This document shows, piece after piece, positions 8,349 to 15,834 of a DNA stretch of 33,443 bases (within the stretch, counting starts at the first letter, position 1; each line of letters begins with the position of its first letter). The notes under the pieces were generated by a model. It made no database searches. It saw only the letters and a list, made by a program, of their open reading frames with translations, and was not told the origin of the DNA. This DNA comes from a virus. The stretch lies in the IMG/VR virus record IMGVR_UViG_3300028548_003072, positions 1 through 33,443 of that record, one strand, 5' to 3'. The translations under genes were made by a program, and so were the position numbers.

Positions 8349-10479
8349 TTAATGACTCAATTTGTTTTTGTAGGTTTTGTTGTGATTGTTGTGCATCTCT
8401 AAAGTCTTTTGTGCTTTCGGCTACTAACATTTTATTAAGATCGGCTTCTGCTTTAATTTGAGCTGAATCTATTTGAGCATTATATTTAAGCTCAAGTTCT
8501 TTCATTTTAATTTCATTCTCTAATAACATTTTAGCATTACTAGCTTTAATTTCTCTTAGTTGTAATTCCAGACCAGCGAATTTTCGTTTTTCTTCACTTG
8601 CTATTCTTGCAAACTCTATTTTCTCAATTGGAGTTGGAGCTGGTGGTTGTTTAGGCTGCACCATTGATTTACCTTGATCTGGATTAACAAAATAATTCTC
8701 AACATTTTTAAGACCAGCATTTTCAATAATTTTTGCTAAACTATTATAAATATTTTTAAGACTTACCATTGGGTACTCTTGACCACCCTGTAATTGAAAG
8801 GCTTGAAGTTGTCTTTCTAGGATATTGTTTAACATACCAATTTGTTGATCTGAGCTTCCTGTACCTAATCCAACAGTAATAGATATGTTATATCTGTTTC
8901 TCCATTCAGTAGGTTTGACTGGAATAAATTGATTGTTTAATTCAACTACTCTTTCTTTGTCTTGATACTTACAAGTAAGCTCAAAAATTCTTTTAAATAA
9001 ATCTTTAATTCCTGTTTCAGCAAACACTCTAGCAATCAATTCCATTCTCATTTGAGATTGGCTCATTAAAGCATTAACACCAGTTGCAGTTTTATTTAAG
9101 CTATCTGCATCTAAGCCTTGATTGTATCTTGTAACACCAGTTCTAGATTCTCTTACTGTGTCTAAGTATTCTAATAATGGAAATGCTTGTTGTGAAATCG
9201 TTTGTGATTGCATCGGCATCATAACTTGGCTAGGTGGTTGTTTAGTTCTTACAACTCCACCAGGACGACTTGTTAAAAGGTCATCCAAGTTCACCATTCC
9301 ATCCATTATGGCTACTCTGTTATTATTTGTTAAATACATATTATCCAACAATTGTCGCATAACAGTTGATTTAACTAACTGCACATCTTCTACTAATTCT
9401 GAAACTGATCTACCATAAAATCTGTGTGGCATTGGGATCGGAGTTAAAGAACAGAAAGGAATGAAATCGCAACTCATATTTTCTAAAATTACAAAACCAG
9501 TTCCAGCACATATTATTTTTCTAAGTTCTGCAACACCATCACCATCCATATCAACTCTGACATAGCACTCATAAACTTCAATCTCTTGCGTACTATCATC
9601 TGGACTATCATTAAAAGGATTTGCATCAATATTTTGATTCCTTATTAATGCTTCATCATCCATTAAGAATGAGTTAGTTGTAGGAAGATCATCTATAATA
9701 TCTTGATCATATCCCATCTCTATAAGATCGGATCTAGTTTTCATAACTCTATGAGCTACAAAATTTGCTTCTTCAATAGTCTTTGCTGATTTTTGAATTA
9801 AAAATTCTTCTGGTGGTATATTTTCTATTTTAACTTTACCAGCCGATTTAGTTCTTTTAATAATACAATTATGCAACATTGGAGTTGGAACTTCTTCAAC
9901 CTCTTGTCCATTAAGTGCTGCTTCTTGTTTAAATTGATCTAATCTAGTTAAAGCATATTCATCAGGAAAAGATTCCTCTGATATAACTTCAATATCAGAT
10001 TCAAGCATTAATAAATCGTATTCGTAATCACTTAAATTTTCGTATGTTTCTTGCTCAACCTTTTCTGCGTCATCCCAATAAACTTTTACAATTCCATTCT
10101 TTTCTAAAAGAGCATCTTTGAACCAGGTATATAAAATACTAAAACCATTATTATCTTTGTTAAAAATATAGTTAATATAATTTGTAACTTGATCGGCTAG
10201 TTCTACATCTTCTGCTTGTACTGGCTCACACTTAACCATTTGATCTGATGAAGTAAAAACTCTTAAAAGGTTTGGTAAGATGGTTTCAATTGTGTCTGAA
10301 ACATCTGTACTAACAACTTGTGATCTACCATCTATCTCAGTACCTAAAGGCTCTCCCATATAATACTCAAGAGATTTTTTTCTAGCACCTGATAATGCAC
10401 CACCCATAAATCCAATAGAGTTATTTATCTCTGATGAAATTATGTTTTTAAGTTCTATTTCGGTTGTTTTTTTTGCCAT
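8290..10479 (-). CDS. Portal protein
   Basis: This 729-aa protein forms the ring through which DNA enters and leaves the head. It matches long podovirus portals (P22-like length) with the start SLEYYMGEPLGTEIDGRSQ, then VVSTDVSDTIETILPNLLRVF, IPPEEFLI and SRTGVTRYNQGLDADSLNKT. The last is the hallmark stretch of this portal group. The C-terminal ~130 residues are a coiled coil rich in Lys/Glu/Gln, probably the barrel. It follows terL by six bases, which is the normal order. Confidence 0.92.
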   Translation of the reverse strand: MAKKTTEIELKNIISSEINNSIGFMGGALSGARKKSLEYYMGEPLGTEIDGRSQVVSTDVSDTIETILPNLLRVFTSSDQMVKCEPVQAEDVELADQVTNYINYIFNKDNNGFSILYTWFKDALLEKNGIVKVYWDDAEKVEQETYENLSDYEYDLLMLESDIEVISEESFPDEYALTRLDQFKQEAALNGQEVEEVPTPMLHNCIIKRTKSAGKVKIENIPPEEFLIQKSAKTIEEANFVAHRVMKTRSDLIEMGYDQDIIDDLPTTNSFLMDDEALIRNQNIDANPFNDSPDDSTQEIEVYECYVRVDMDGDGVAELRKIICAGTGFVILENMSCDFIPFCSLTPIPMPHRFYGRSVSELVEDVQLVKSTVMRQLLDNMYLTNNNRVAIMDGMVNLDDLLTSRPGGVVRTKQPPSQVMMPMQSQTISQQAFPLLEYLDTVRESRTGVTRYNQGLDADSLNKTATGVNALMSQSQMRMELIARVFAETGIKDLFKRIFELTCKYQDKERVVELNNQFIPVKPTEWRNRYNISITVGLGTGSSDQQIGMLNNILERQLQAFQLQGGQEYPMVSLKNIYNSLAKIIENAGLKNVENYFVNPDQGKSMVQPKQPPAPTPIEKIEFARIASEEKRKFAGLELQLREIKASNAKMLLENEIKMKELELKYNAQIDSAQIKAEADLNKMLVAESTKDFRDAQQSQQNLQKQIESLNGQPGTSKTPTGNKPIQQG

Positions 10480-10485
10480 AACTTT

Positions 10486-11754
10486 TTAAACTATATAATT
10501 TGTATTAACTGGAACTTGTTTTTTCCAATTTGAAAGCTCTATTCCTTGCCCAGCTATTCCTGTTCTAAAAGCATCAGCACAATGCGATGCGTAGGAATGT
10601 TGAGGTTTAGATTTAAAAACTTGAGCCTTGTCATCCCATTTTTTTTGGTAGGCTTTTAAATACTCAATGCCAGTTGCACACTTGTCTTTGTCAAACCAGC
10701 AATTTACTAAATTTCTTCTGACAGATTCTATGCCATCTTCAATACTAAGCTTAGGTGCTACTTCACCAACTATGCCAAGATCCAATAAAGCTTCTAATCT
10801 TGTTTTAGCATAATTGCCAAGCTCCCTGACTTTTACATCATGGGGAAATATGTGAGTGCTATATTCAAAGCCTTTATTTTTTAAAACGTCAGCATAGTGA
10901 TCTAAACCATGTGAAGTGTTTTCGTAATAATCAATTAATCTTATTTCTTTTTTGTATCGTTGCACAAACCATATTGCAGTCTGGTCATTCATGCCAAGAT
11001 CCCACCAGGTTTCTACATCTATATCTTCGTCATATAGATTAGACACCATTCTTTTTTCTCTTACTAAATCTTCTATTATAGTTCCATAATATGATCCTGT
11101 TATTGCAGCTTGAAATGAACATTCAAATTCTTGCTCATATAAATCTTTGGACATTACATCTTTAGCAGCCTGTAATTCCTCATCGTCTAAAATCTGTGTT
11201 TCACTTGCTTTGTAAGTACAAGCATACCATTTAGGATTTTTTATAGCTGATTGATAAAGCTGATAAAAATTGTTTCTTCCTTTTGGTGTACCTATAAATA
11301 TGCACCAACCCTTTCGGTCTGCCAGAGCTGGTCTTATGACTTCTGGAAATATAGTTGGTTTAATAGATTGTGTTTCATCGAATACACATCCATCTAAACT
11401 AATACCTCTAATTGCTTGATCGTTTTCTGCACCAAGAATTGTTATCCTTGCACCATTTGCCAAATCACATCTAAGCTCAGATTCATTAAATTTTGTGCCA
11501 GGTATCTTTCCAGCGAACTGCTTAATGTAATCCCAAGCCGTAGCCTTTCCTTGTAGCCGGTAGGGCGATATAAAGGCATATCTAGGGTTAAGGTACTTGT
11601 TAGTTAAAGCTGCTTTTAACATATGGTTTATAGCCATGACTGTTTTTCCAGCTCTCCTGTGGAGAACGATCACACTAAACCTATGCTTATCTATTTGCCC
11701 ATGTAGTATTTTTTGTAAAGCTCTAGGCTTGTAGGGTATAACTATATTCGGCAT
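10486..11754 (-). CDS. terL: Terminase large subunit
   Basis: This 422-aa packaging motor has a Walker A variant HRRAGKT at residues 32-38, Walker B CVFDE at 123-127 (catalytic Glu 127) and the coupling segment CIFIGTPKG at 151-159. The nuclease domain starts with WWDLGMND (Asp 252, Asp 257), the acidic cluster that cuts concatemeric DNA. The length is normal and both activities look intact. It lies six bases upstream of the portal gene. It works with TerS, which here is separated from it by two small genes and a 350-base structured gap. Confidence 0.95.
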   Translation of the reverse strand: MPNIVIPYKPRALQKILHGQIDKHRFSVIVLHRRAGKTVMAINHMLKAALTNKYLNPRYAFISPYRLQGKATAWDYIKQFAGKIPGTKFNESELRCDLANGARITILGAENDQAIRGISLDGCVFDETQSIKPTIFPEVIRPALADRKGWCIFIGTPKGRNNFYQLYQSAIKNPKWYACTYKASETQILDDEELQAAKDVMSKDLYEQEFECSFQAAITGSYYGTIIEDLVREKRMVSNLYDEDIDVETWWDLGMNDQTAIWFVQRYKKEIRLIDYYENTSHGLDHYADVLKNKGFEYSTHIFPHDVKVRELGNYAKTRLEALLDLGIVGEVAPKLSIEDGIESVRRNLVNCWFDKDKCATGIEYLKAYQKKWDDKAQVFKSKPQHSYASHCADAFRTGIAGQGIELSNWKKQVPVNTNYIV

Positions 11755-11763
11755 TTTTTAAAA

Positions 11764-11952
11764 TTAGTGGAGTGTAATACTTTCAGATGTAGAAATAGGC
11801 TCTATGCCAAGATCATCCATGACCTGAAAAGAAAAATTATCACATTCTTTAATATTTTTAAAACCATCAAAATGTACGATCACACTTTTAGTAGATTCCA
11901 TCACATAGACGATAGCTGTATAACCCATTTTTTTATCATCAAATTTTTTCAT
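11764..11952 (-). CDS. Small protein upstream of terL, 62 aa
   Basis: This 62-aa protein begins MKKFDDKKMGYTAIVYVME and has a mixed beta/alpha pattern ending in a Ser/Thr-rich tail. It ends nine bases before terL and starts five bases after the 76-aa gene, so it is part of the same operon. A plus-strand frame of the same length exists over it but runs against the local gene direction. No family is recognised. Confidence 0.6.
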   Translation of the reverse strand: MKKFDDKKMGYTAIVYVMESTKSVIVHFDGFKNIKECDNFSFQVMDDLGIEPISTSESITLH

Positions 11953-11957
11953 TAGAA

Positions 11958-12188
11958 TTATCTTTTAGGCAATAATTTTTTAATTAATTTCAATTCTTCT
12001 TCTGACACAGCACCACCAATTTTCTCAGCTATAAATTTTTCGTCTAATTCAGCAGTAGGAATTGATTTTGCTAAAATTTCCATTTCTTTATCTCCAGCAG
12101 CGACTCCTGTTATGCTTTTTCTGTATTTGTTAAAAAATTCTTTATTTTTTTTTTTTAAGGCTAATCTTTTTCGTTCTTCTTCTGTCAT
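11958..12188 (-). CDS. Small protein with ejection-protein module, 76 aa
   Basis: This 76-aa basic protein contains KYRKSITGVAAGDKEMEIL (residues ~21-39). That matches QYRKYITGVAAGGKEIVLL in the 361-aa probable ejection protein encoded at 29892-30977. After the match it ends in a helical tail (SEEELKLIKKLLPKR). It begins MTEEERKRLALKKKNKEFF, a charged helix. Its place is between TerS and TerL, far from the ejection cluster. It may be a free-standing copy of a protein-binding module, possibly a minor virion protein. The shared segment is seen directly; the role is not known. Confidence 0.68.
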   Translation of the reverse strand: MTEEERKRLALKKKNKEFFNKYRKSITGVAAGDKEMEILAKSIPTAELDEKFIAEKIGGAVSEEELKLIKKLLPKR

Positions 12189-12265
12189 AATTTATCCTAT
12201 TAGTGGTTGGTTGTTGTAGGTGTGTGTAACTTCCCTAATTTTATTTTTAATTCCAAATATAGTTT

Positions 12266-12436
12266 TGGGGGTCGCTTTTTTCTTCACCCCATGACTTTCT
12301 GGTGCAAAACCAGGTAAAATGATTGTTAATCAACTGCTCCGGTTAAATAAGCTAATAAATTAGCCATTTATTTATAGAAATATAAATAAAGTATAGCTAC
12401 CGGTATTTATTTACCGGATTACTTTAGAATTATTCT
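12266..12436. ncRNA. Hairpin-rich structured region, candidate RNA or packaging element
   Basis: The gap at 12189-12540 has no good gene but a chain of inverted repeats. TGGGG/CCCCA is at 12266-12291. CTGGT/ACCAG is at 12299-12313. TGATT/AATCA is at 12320-12332. A 12-bp stem pairs 12338-12350 with 12407-12418 (one bulged T). It encloses two hairpins: GCTAAT/ATTAGC (12351-12364) and a 10-bp stem with a GAAA tetraloop (12367-12390). A competing CCGGTA/TACCGG hairpin (12400-12417) would break the long stem. This could be a structured RNA or the DNA site for terminase recognition. No clear promoter is seen. Confidence 0.45.
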
Positions 12437-12439
12437 ATT

Positions 12440-12466
12440 ATGTGACAAAAATATCACATTTTTTTT
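12440..12466 (+). terminator. Rho-independent terminator, plus strand
   Basis: ATGTGA (12440-12445) and TCACAT (12454-12459) form a 6-bp stem with an 8-base loop, followed by seven more T residues. It would stop rightward transcripts crossing the structured region before they run antisense into the terS gene. Confidence 0.5.
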
Positions 12467-12540
12467 CCTATAAGAGAGTGTGTGCTAGATTAATCTCTGA
12501 CTCCCATGAATCATACAATAACCCAATCAATACAATACTT

Positions 12541-12960
12541 TTACTTATCCCACTTAACAATCAAAGGAGAGGAATCTGATCCAAATACCTGTAATTGATC
12601 TTTTTTCATGTATGTTTTGGGTGCTAATCGTTCTGATTTCCACTTAGTTAAATCAATAAATGATTTGATTAAGTGAGTCTGACCTAAATCTGTTTTCTCT
12701 TTGTATTTACTATCTTCTAAACTCTGATTAATTAAATCAGTAGCATCACTTAATAAATATTCTATTCCATCAGTCTTAGCTACTTCGTATTGGCTTCTAA
12801 GCTCTTGGTCTTTAGCCATCCAGGTTCTAAATGATTGCCAACATGGTCTGTCTGGATTTTTATTCTTTGGAGATAAACAACTTCTGATACTTAAACCAAT
12901 TGCTAGTTCTTCTATTATCTCAGCAATAACTTTTGGATTCTTTTTTGTTTTATTAGCCAT
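12541..12960 (-). CDS. terS: Terminase small subunit
   Basis: This 139-aa protein resembles the small terminase group with a helical N-terminal DNA-binding part and SFRTWMAKDQELRSQYEVAK (~residues 43-62), the signature of that group. The phrase resembles HTH-bearing TerS proteins in which W-x(5)-P-EL-RxxYxxAR is common. The rest is helical and should oligomerise. It lies upstream of terL in the transcription direction, which supports the role. It would bind the packaging start site, possibly in one of the neighbouring structured gaps. The product ends PLIVKWDK, a typical end for the family. Confidence 0.75.
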   Translation of the reverse strand: MANKTKKNPKVIAEIIEELAIGLSIRSCLSPKNKNPDRPCWQSFRTWMAKDQELRSQYEVAKTDGIEYLLSDATDLINQSLEDSKYKEKTDLGQTHLIKSFIDLTKWKSERLAPKTYMKKDQLQVFGSDSSPLIVKWDK

Positions 12961-13013
12961 TTTAAATTAAATTAAGGGTTGTAATTGAATTAACACTCAT
13001 GTTAAGTCACTTA

Positions 13014-13033
13014 GATTCGTTATTAACCGAATC
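13014..13033. promoter_or_regulatory. Inverted repeat before the plus-strand small gene
   Basis: GATTCG and CGAATC form a 6-bp inverted repeat with an 8-base centre. It ends 13 bases before the ATG of the 53-aa plus-strand gene and overlaps the 5' leader, a place suited to an operator. No matching protein can be named. Confidence 0.35.
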
Positions 13034-13046
13034 AGAGAGGAATAAT

Positions 13047-13208
13047 ATGTTTAGAAATAATAAAATATCATCCAATACAGTAAATATGTTCAAATTGAAT
13101 ATTGTTAAAGTTTATGCAAAAAAAGAACTGTTAAAAGACATTTTCAAATGTCCTAAACTTCAAAAGAAGCATAAATTACTTAGCTTTAATCCAATTGAGT
13201 GTAATTAG
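13047..13208 (+). CDS. Plus-strand small basic protein, 53 aa
   Basis: This is one of few rightward genes in the left half. Its ATG at 13047 has a strong ribosome site (AGAGAGG) six bases upstream, which is better than that of the upstream in-frame ATG at 12999. The product begins MFRNNKISSNTVNMFKLNI, is rich in Lys and Asn, and carries two Cys (FKCPKLQKKH and IECN). It is followed by an inverted repeat and a plus-strand terminator, so it could form an independent unit. No family is recognised. It may be a small early regulator; a chance frame cannot be excluded. Confidence 0.45.
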   Translation: MFRNNKISSNTVNMFKLNIVKVYAKKELLKDIFKCPKLQKKHKLLSFNPIECN

Positions 13209-13213
13209 TAATA

Positions 13214-13272
13214 TTTAGGCAGATAGTTTGTTTTGAGAGAGAGAAAGACGAAATAAAGCTGATCTGCCTAAA
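13214..13272 (+). repeat. 11-bp inverted repeat in the 3' leader of the small gene
   Basis: TTTAGGCAGAT at 13214-13224 is repeated exactly inverted as ATCTGCCTAAA at 13262-13272 with 37 bases between. It starts six bases after the stop of the plus-strand gene. It may fold as a long stem in a plus transcript or serve as a protein site. Confidence 0.5.
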
Positions 13273-13329
13273 ATCTTCACCGAAAGAGGTTAATGAAAAA
13301 CCTTAATATATGAAGTGTAGATTTTTTTT
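13273..13329 (+). terminator. Branched terminator-like structure, plus strand
   Basis: ATCTTCAC (13273-13280) pairs with GTGTAGAT (13315-13322) with one mismatch. It encloses a smaller GAGGTT/AACCTT hairpin (13286-13304) and runs directly into eight T residues (13322-13329). It fits a terminator for a rightward transcript beginning before the 53-aa gene. Confidence 0.5.
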
Positions 13330-13349
13330 AGGTTTTAACTGTCAACTTG

Positions 13350-13778
13350 TCAAATATATTTTTTAAGATTTCTATTTGCATACTTACAAACATTTTTTAA
13401 TGCTTTTTCATATTCATATCCAATCTTAGTATGTGACCAATCCAAATACATTCTTTTCATCTTTCTAAGAGATAATCTATGAGGAAAATTTCGTAAATAA
13501 ATTAATTCTCTGTCAGATGCTTTTGCATCTAACATAACTAACAATACAAAGTCATAAATTGTTATCTGTCTTGATGTTAATGTTATTTTTAAGGTAGCTG
13601 CATATTTATCTAAGTTTTTAATACTATCTGCATCTTCACCAACACCAATAGCATTTTCAATTACTTTGTACATTGTAGGTAATGACTTAGCTTTTACTTT
13701 AGGCATTTTGCTATCGCAAAAAGACGATATTTGTAAAAATCTATCTAACTCATCTATTGTAAGGTTATTTGTTATCAT
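13350..13778 (-). CDS. Putative HTH protein, 142 aa (DUF6362-like end)
   Basis: This 142-aa protein ends with LSLRKMKRMYLDWSHTKIGYEYEKALKNV. That resembles the C-terminal helix-turn-helix of phage proteins of the DUF6362 kind (R-x-x-R-x-Y-G-x-S-x-T-x-I-x-x-x-x-x-x-A-L). The first 100 residues are helical with no known domain. It overlaps the 71-aa gene upstream by 14 bases and is the last gene of the leftward operon that starts near 16746. It is probably a DNA-binding accessory or regulatory protein. The family link is tentative. Confidence 0.6.
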   Translation of the reverse strand: MITNNLTIDELDRFLQISSFCDSKMPKVKAKSLPTMYKVIENAIGVGEDADSIKNLDKYAATLKITLTSRQITIYDFVLLVMLDAKASDRELIYLRNFPHRLSLRKMKRMYLDWSHTKIGYEYEKALKNVCKYANRNLKKYI

Positions 13779-13980
13779 CAGCTTTATACAATTCCTCCAG
13801 GTAAGTGTTGAATCTATCTTTACTAAGTGATTTTTGTAGTGTTTTAGTTTCTTTATTTTGATAATATTCTTTGCGATTTTTCTTAATCTTTTTTACAGCA
13901 CTAGAATAATAAACATTTGATGATTTAGTTACCCTTGCCAATGCTTTGGCAACTAACTTAGGATCTACATATGTTGTCAT
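13765..13980 (-). CDS. Small basic protein, 71 aa
   Basis: This 71-aa, lysine-rich helical protein begins MTTYVDPKLVAKALARVTK. Its ATG is preceded by AGGGAGATATATATA, and its end overlaps the next gene. The leader carries the tandem 13-bp repeats at 13997-14022. No domain is recognised. The charge suggests nucleic acid binding. Confidence 0.6.
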   Translation of the reverse strand: MTTYVDPKLVAKALARVTKSSNVYYSSAVKKIKKNRKEYYQNKETKTLQKSLSKDRFNTYLEELYKADDNK

Positions 13981-13996
13981 TATATATATCTCCCTA

Positions 13997-14022
13997 AATA
14001 GGTATAGATAATAGGTATAGAT
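13997..14022. repeat. Tandem 13-bp direct repeat AATAGGTATAGAT
   Basis: Two exact, abutting copies of AATAGGTATAGAT lie in the 90-base gap between the winged-helix gene and the 71-aa gene. They could be operator sites or iterons for a neighbouring DNA-binding protein. Each contains GGTATA, the hexamer that is also clustered at attP. Confidence 0.6.
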
Positions 14023-14036
14023 TGACTCTCCTTTTC

Positions 14037-14068
14037 GCTACTCCCAAATGATGTTTTTGCTACTCCCA
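14037..14068. repeat. Direct repeat GCTACTCCCA, 22-bp spacing
   Basis: GCTACTCCCA occurs at 14037-14046 and 14059-14068, in phase by 22 bases (about two helical turns). It lies between the end of the winged-helix gene and the tandem GGTATA repeats. Confidence 0.55.
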
Positions 14069-14070
14069 TT

Positions 14071-14460
14071 TTACTTATCCTTTCTTAGTATGTTGATAAC
14101 ATTGTCTATTTGTGGATTAATCTGTGGACTACTTTTTTGTTTGCCCAATGATATTCTTCTTCTCTTATTGATGTTGTGATTGATGTATTCTTGCATTGTA
14201 GTTTTATCAAAAACATAATGACAAGTTGAATTGTCAATTTGCTTACGACTTAACATTCCAAACAAAGTGAGTCGGTCAAGGATTTTAATTAATGTTTTCC
14301 TGGTCTTAATTTTAGTTCTATCCATCAAATACTTATGAGAAATACGACAACCCATTGGTGCATTTTCAAAACTCTTACAAATAATATAAACAACCTTTTC
14401 GTTGGCACTTAGAACTTTGTTGTTTAATAAATCGGTATGAAACTTTTCAAATGTTTTCAT
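14071..14460 (-). CDS. Winged-helix replication/regulatory protein, 129 aa
   Basis: This 129-aa protein has an N-terminal winged helix-turn-helix at residues ~15-80: LSANEKVVYIICKSFENA, then ISHKYLMDRTKIKTRKTLIK and a LTLFGMLSRK wing. This resembles the HTH_36 type found in phage replication initiators and RepA-like proteins. The tail is basic (NKRRRISLGKQ). It overlaps the methyltransferase upstream by ATGA. Direct repeats lie just downstream (13997-14068) and could be its binding sites. It could start replication or regulate the operon; neither is shown. Confidence 0.68.
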   Translation of the reverse strand: MKTFEKFHTDLLNNKVLSANEKVVYIICKSFENAPMGCRISHKYLMDRTKIKTRKTLIKILDRLTLFGMLSRKQIDNSTCHYVFDKTTMQEYINHNINKRRRISLGKQKSSPQINPQIDNVINILRKDK

Positions 14461-15113
14461 AAAAACAATCCATAATAATCGCCTAATCTTTTATTAACTG
14501 TGTCAAAGTATTTTTTATCTAATTCAATACCTATAAATTTTCTATTTAGGTTTCTGGATGCAATTGCAGTAGTTCCAGACCCCATAAAAGGATCTAAAAC
14601 AACATCTTTTTCATTTGAAAACTTAGAAATTAAATGTTCCATCAGCATTATTGGCTTTTCGGTTGGATGGTATTTATTTTGAGTTCTTGCAAATTTAAAA
14701 ATATTTGGTGATCTATCGCCATTTATTAATTTTCTACCTTTTTGTAAAAATATTATGAATTCAACTTTAGGTGCAAAATCTGCACTTAAATCACCCATTG
14801 ATGTATTGTTTTTTTCCCAAACTAATATATTTTTTATTGTAAAATATTTTTCAAATGCTTGTTTAAATTTATCAATATTATGAAAACTACAAAAAACATA
14901 ATGAGCTGTATTATTTTTAGTTTTATCGAAACACAATTTAGAAAAATCATTTAACCAATCTAAATTATTATCATTTTTAATTTTATCATATTTTATTTTT
15001 CTATATGAACTTTTAAATTCCATTCCATAAGGAGGATCAGTTAAGATTAAATCTACACTTTCATCTGGCAAAGTTTTCATAACCTCTAAACAATCTCCAT
15101 GAAATAATTGCAT
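14457..15113 (-). CDS. DNA methyltransferase, N6-A/N4-C type (beta order)
   Basis: This 218-aa enzyme transfers a methyl group from S-adenosylmethionine to an exocyclic amine of adenine or cytosine. The catalytic motif DPPY is at residues 26-29. The cofactor motif DPFMGSGTT is at 174-182, preceded by HPTEKP (149-154), giving the beta-class order. It is short, without an obvious separate target-recognition domain. It overlaps the MT-A70 gene upstream (TAATG) and the winged-helix gene downstream. It probably modifies phage DNA against restriction or affects regulation. The target site cannot be read from sequence. Confidence 0.9.
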   Translation of the reverse strand: MQLFHGDCLEVMKTLPDESVDLILTDPPYGMEFKSSYRKIKYDKIKNDNNLDWLNDFSKLCFDKTKNNTAHYVFCSFHNIDKFKQAFEKYFTIKNILVWEKNNTSMGDLSADFAPKVEFIIFLQKGRKLINGDRSPNIFKFARTQNKYHPTEKPIMLMEHLISKFSNEKDVVLDPFMGSGTTAIASRNLNRKFIGIELDKKYFDTVNKRLGDYYGLFL

Positions 15114-15658
15114 TACAGCTCATTCCCCCAATTATCCCATCCATCGCTTTTAAAATCTTGTCTGGCAAATAATTCAATTCTGGGAAGATCACCACAAAGT
15201 TCTACTATGTCATTCCTGATCCTGTCAGGCTTCCTACTGTGTTCTCTCCTTACATCCATAACAAGTTGCTTAACACTCATCGAAACCCTCTTAGGTTTCC
15301 CCCTTGTAGCTAACAGACACATCTCTGGGTTAGCTCTAGTCCAATATCCCATTCCAGTAAAATTACCCTCAGATTTTCTATTCTGTTTTACCCAACTAAA
15401 AGCTACTGTCTTAAATTTAAAATTCCATGCTTTAAGCAGCTCAAAAGACTTGTGCAATAAAGGATCAACAACCCACATAAACAATACACAATCCACAGCA
15501 GCAATACTGTCGATATCAAGATTACATAAATCGTTAAATTCCATACATGGATAATGTTTTGTAGCATTTCGTTCTTCTCCTTTTTTTGAATAGCTTTTAA
15601 AATACCAAGGTGGATCAGCATAAATAATATTGTATTTCTTTTTAGGAAATGGGATCAT
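15113..15658 (-). CDS. MT-A70 family adenine methyltransferase
   Basis: This 181-aa enzyme of the MT-A70 group has its catalytic DPPW at residues 15-18 (YADPPWYF). Family segments VLFMWVVDPLLHKSFELLKAW and FTGMGYWTRANPEMCLLATRG follow, then IELFARQ near the C-terminus. The group makes N6-methyladenine in DNA (phages, Ime4-like relatives in RNA). It overlaps a zinc-ribbon gene upstream by ATGA and the second methyltransferase downstream. Two different amino-methyltransferases in a row suggest deliberate modification of phage DNA. Confidence 0.9.
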   Translation of the reverse strand: MIPFPKKKYNIIYADPPWYFKSYSKKGEERNATKHYPCMEFNDLCNLDIDSIAAVDCVLFMWVVDPLLHKSFELLKAWNFKFKTVAFSWVKQNRKSEGNFTGMGYWTRANPEMCLLATRGKPKRVSMSVKQLVMDVRREHSRKPDRIRNDIVELCGDLPRIELFARQDFKSDGWDNWGNEL

Positions 15659-15834
15659 GGTTTGACCACCTTTAATTTATCTTGCTTTAATATTTCCTGA
15701 GATAATTCTTCTATGTTTTTTCCAGTCCATTTTTCACTTATGCAATCAGCACAATAATTAAAATTGCTTTCAATAACATCGGCATCGCTGCCACATTTAC
15801 AACAAACTTTCACATCTCCATAAACATTAGCCAT
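15655..15834 (-). CDS. Zinc-ribbon miniprotein, 59 aa
   Basis: This short gene starts at an ATG preceded by the end of the 171-aa gene and ends by ATGA overlap with the MT-A70 start. The product contains CCKCG (residues 11-15) and CADC further on, a four-Cys zinc ribbon, then a helical tail (WTGKNIEELSQEILKQDK). Such mini-ribbons in phage operons often act as adaptor or DNA-binding factors. Its coupling to the methyltransferase suggests a partner role, which is inference. Confidence 0.72.
   Translation of the reverse strand: MANVYGDVKVCCKCGSDADVIESNFNYCADCISEKWTGKNIEELSQEILKQDKLKVVKP

Noticed and set aside
11767-11955. Plus-strand frame of 62 codons upstream of terL
   Set aside because: It mirrors the minus-strand 62-aa gene, which fits operon direction and spacing.
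15108-15554. Plus-strand frame of 148 codons
   Set aside because: It is antisense to the MT-A70 gene, whose DPPW motif and overlaps establish the minus strand as coding.
15403-15621. Second minus-strand frame within the MT-A70 gene
   Set aside because: It is an alternative frame of the same strand inside a clearly recognised gene.
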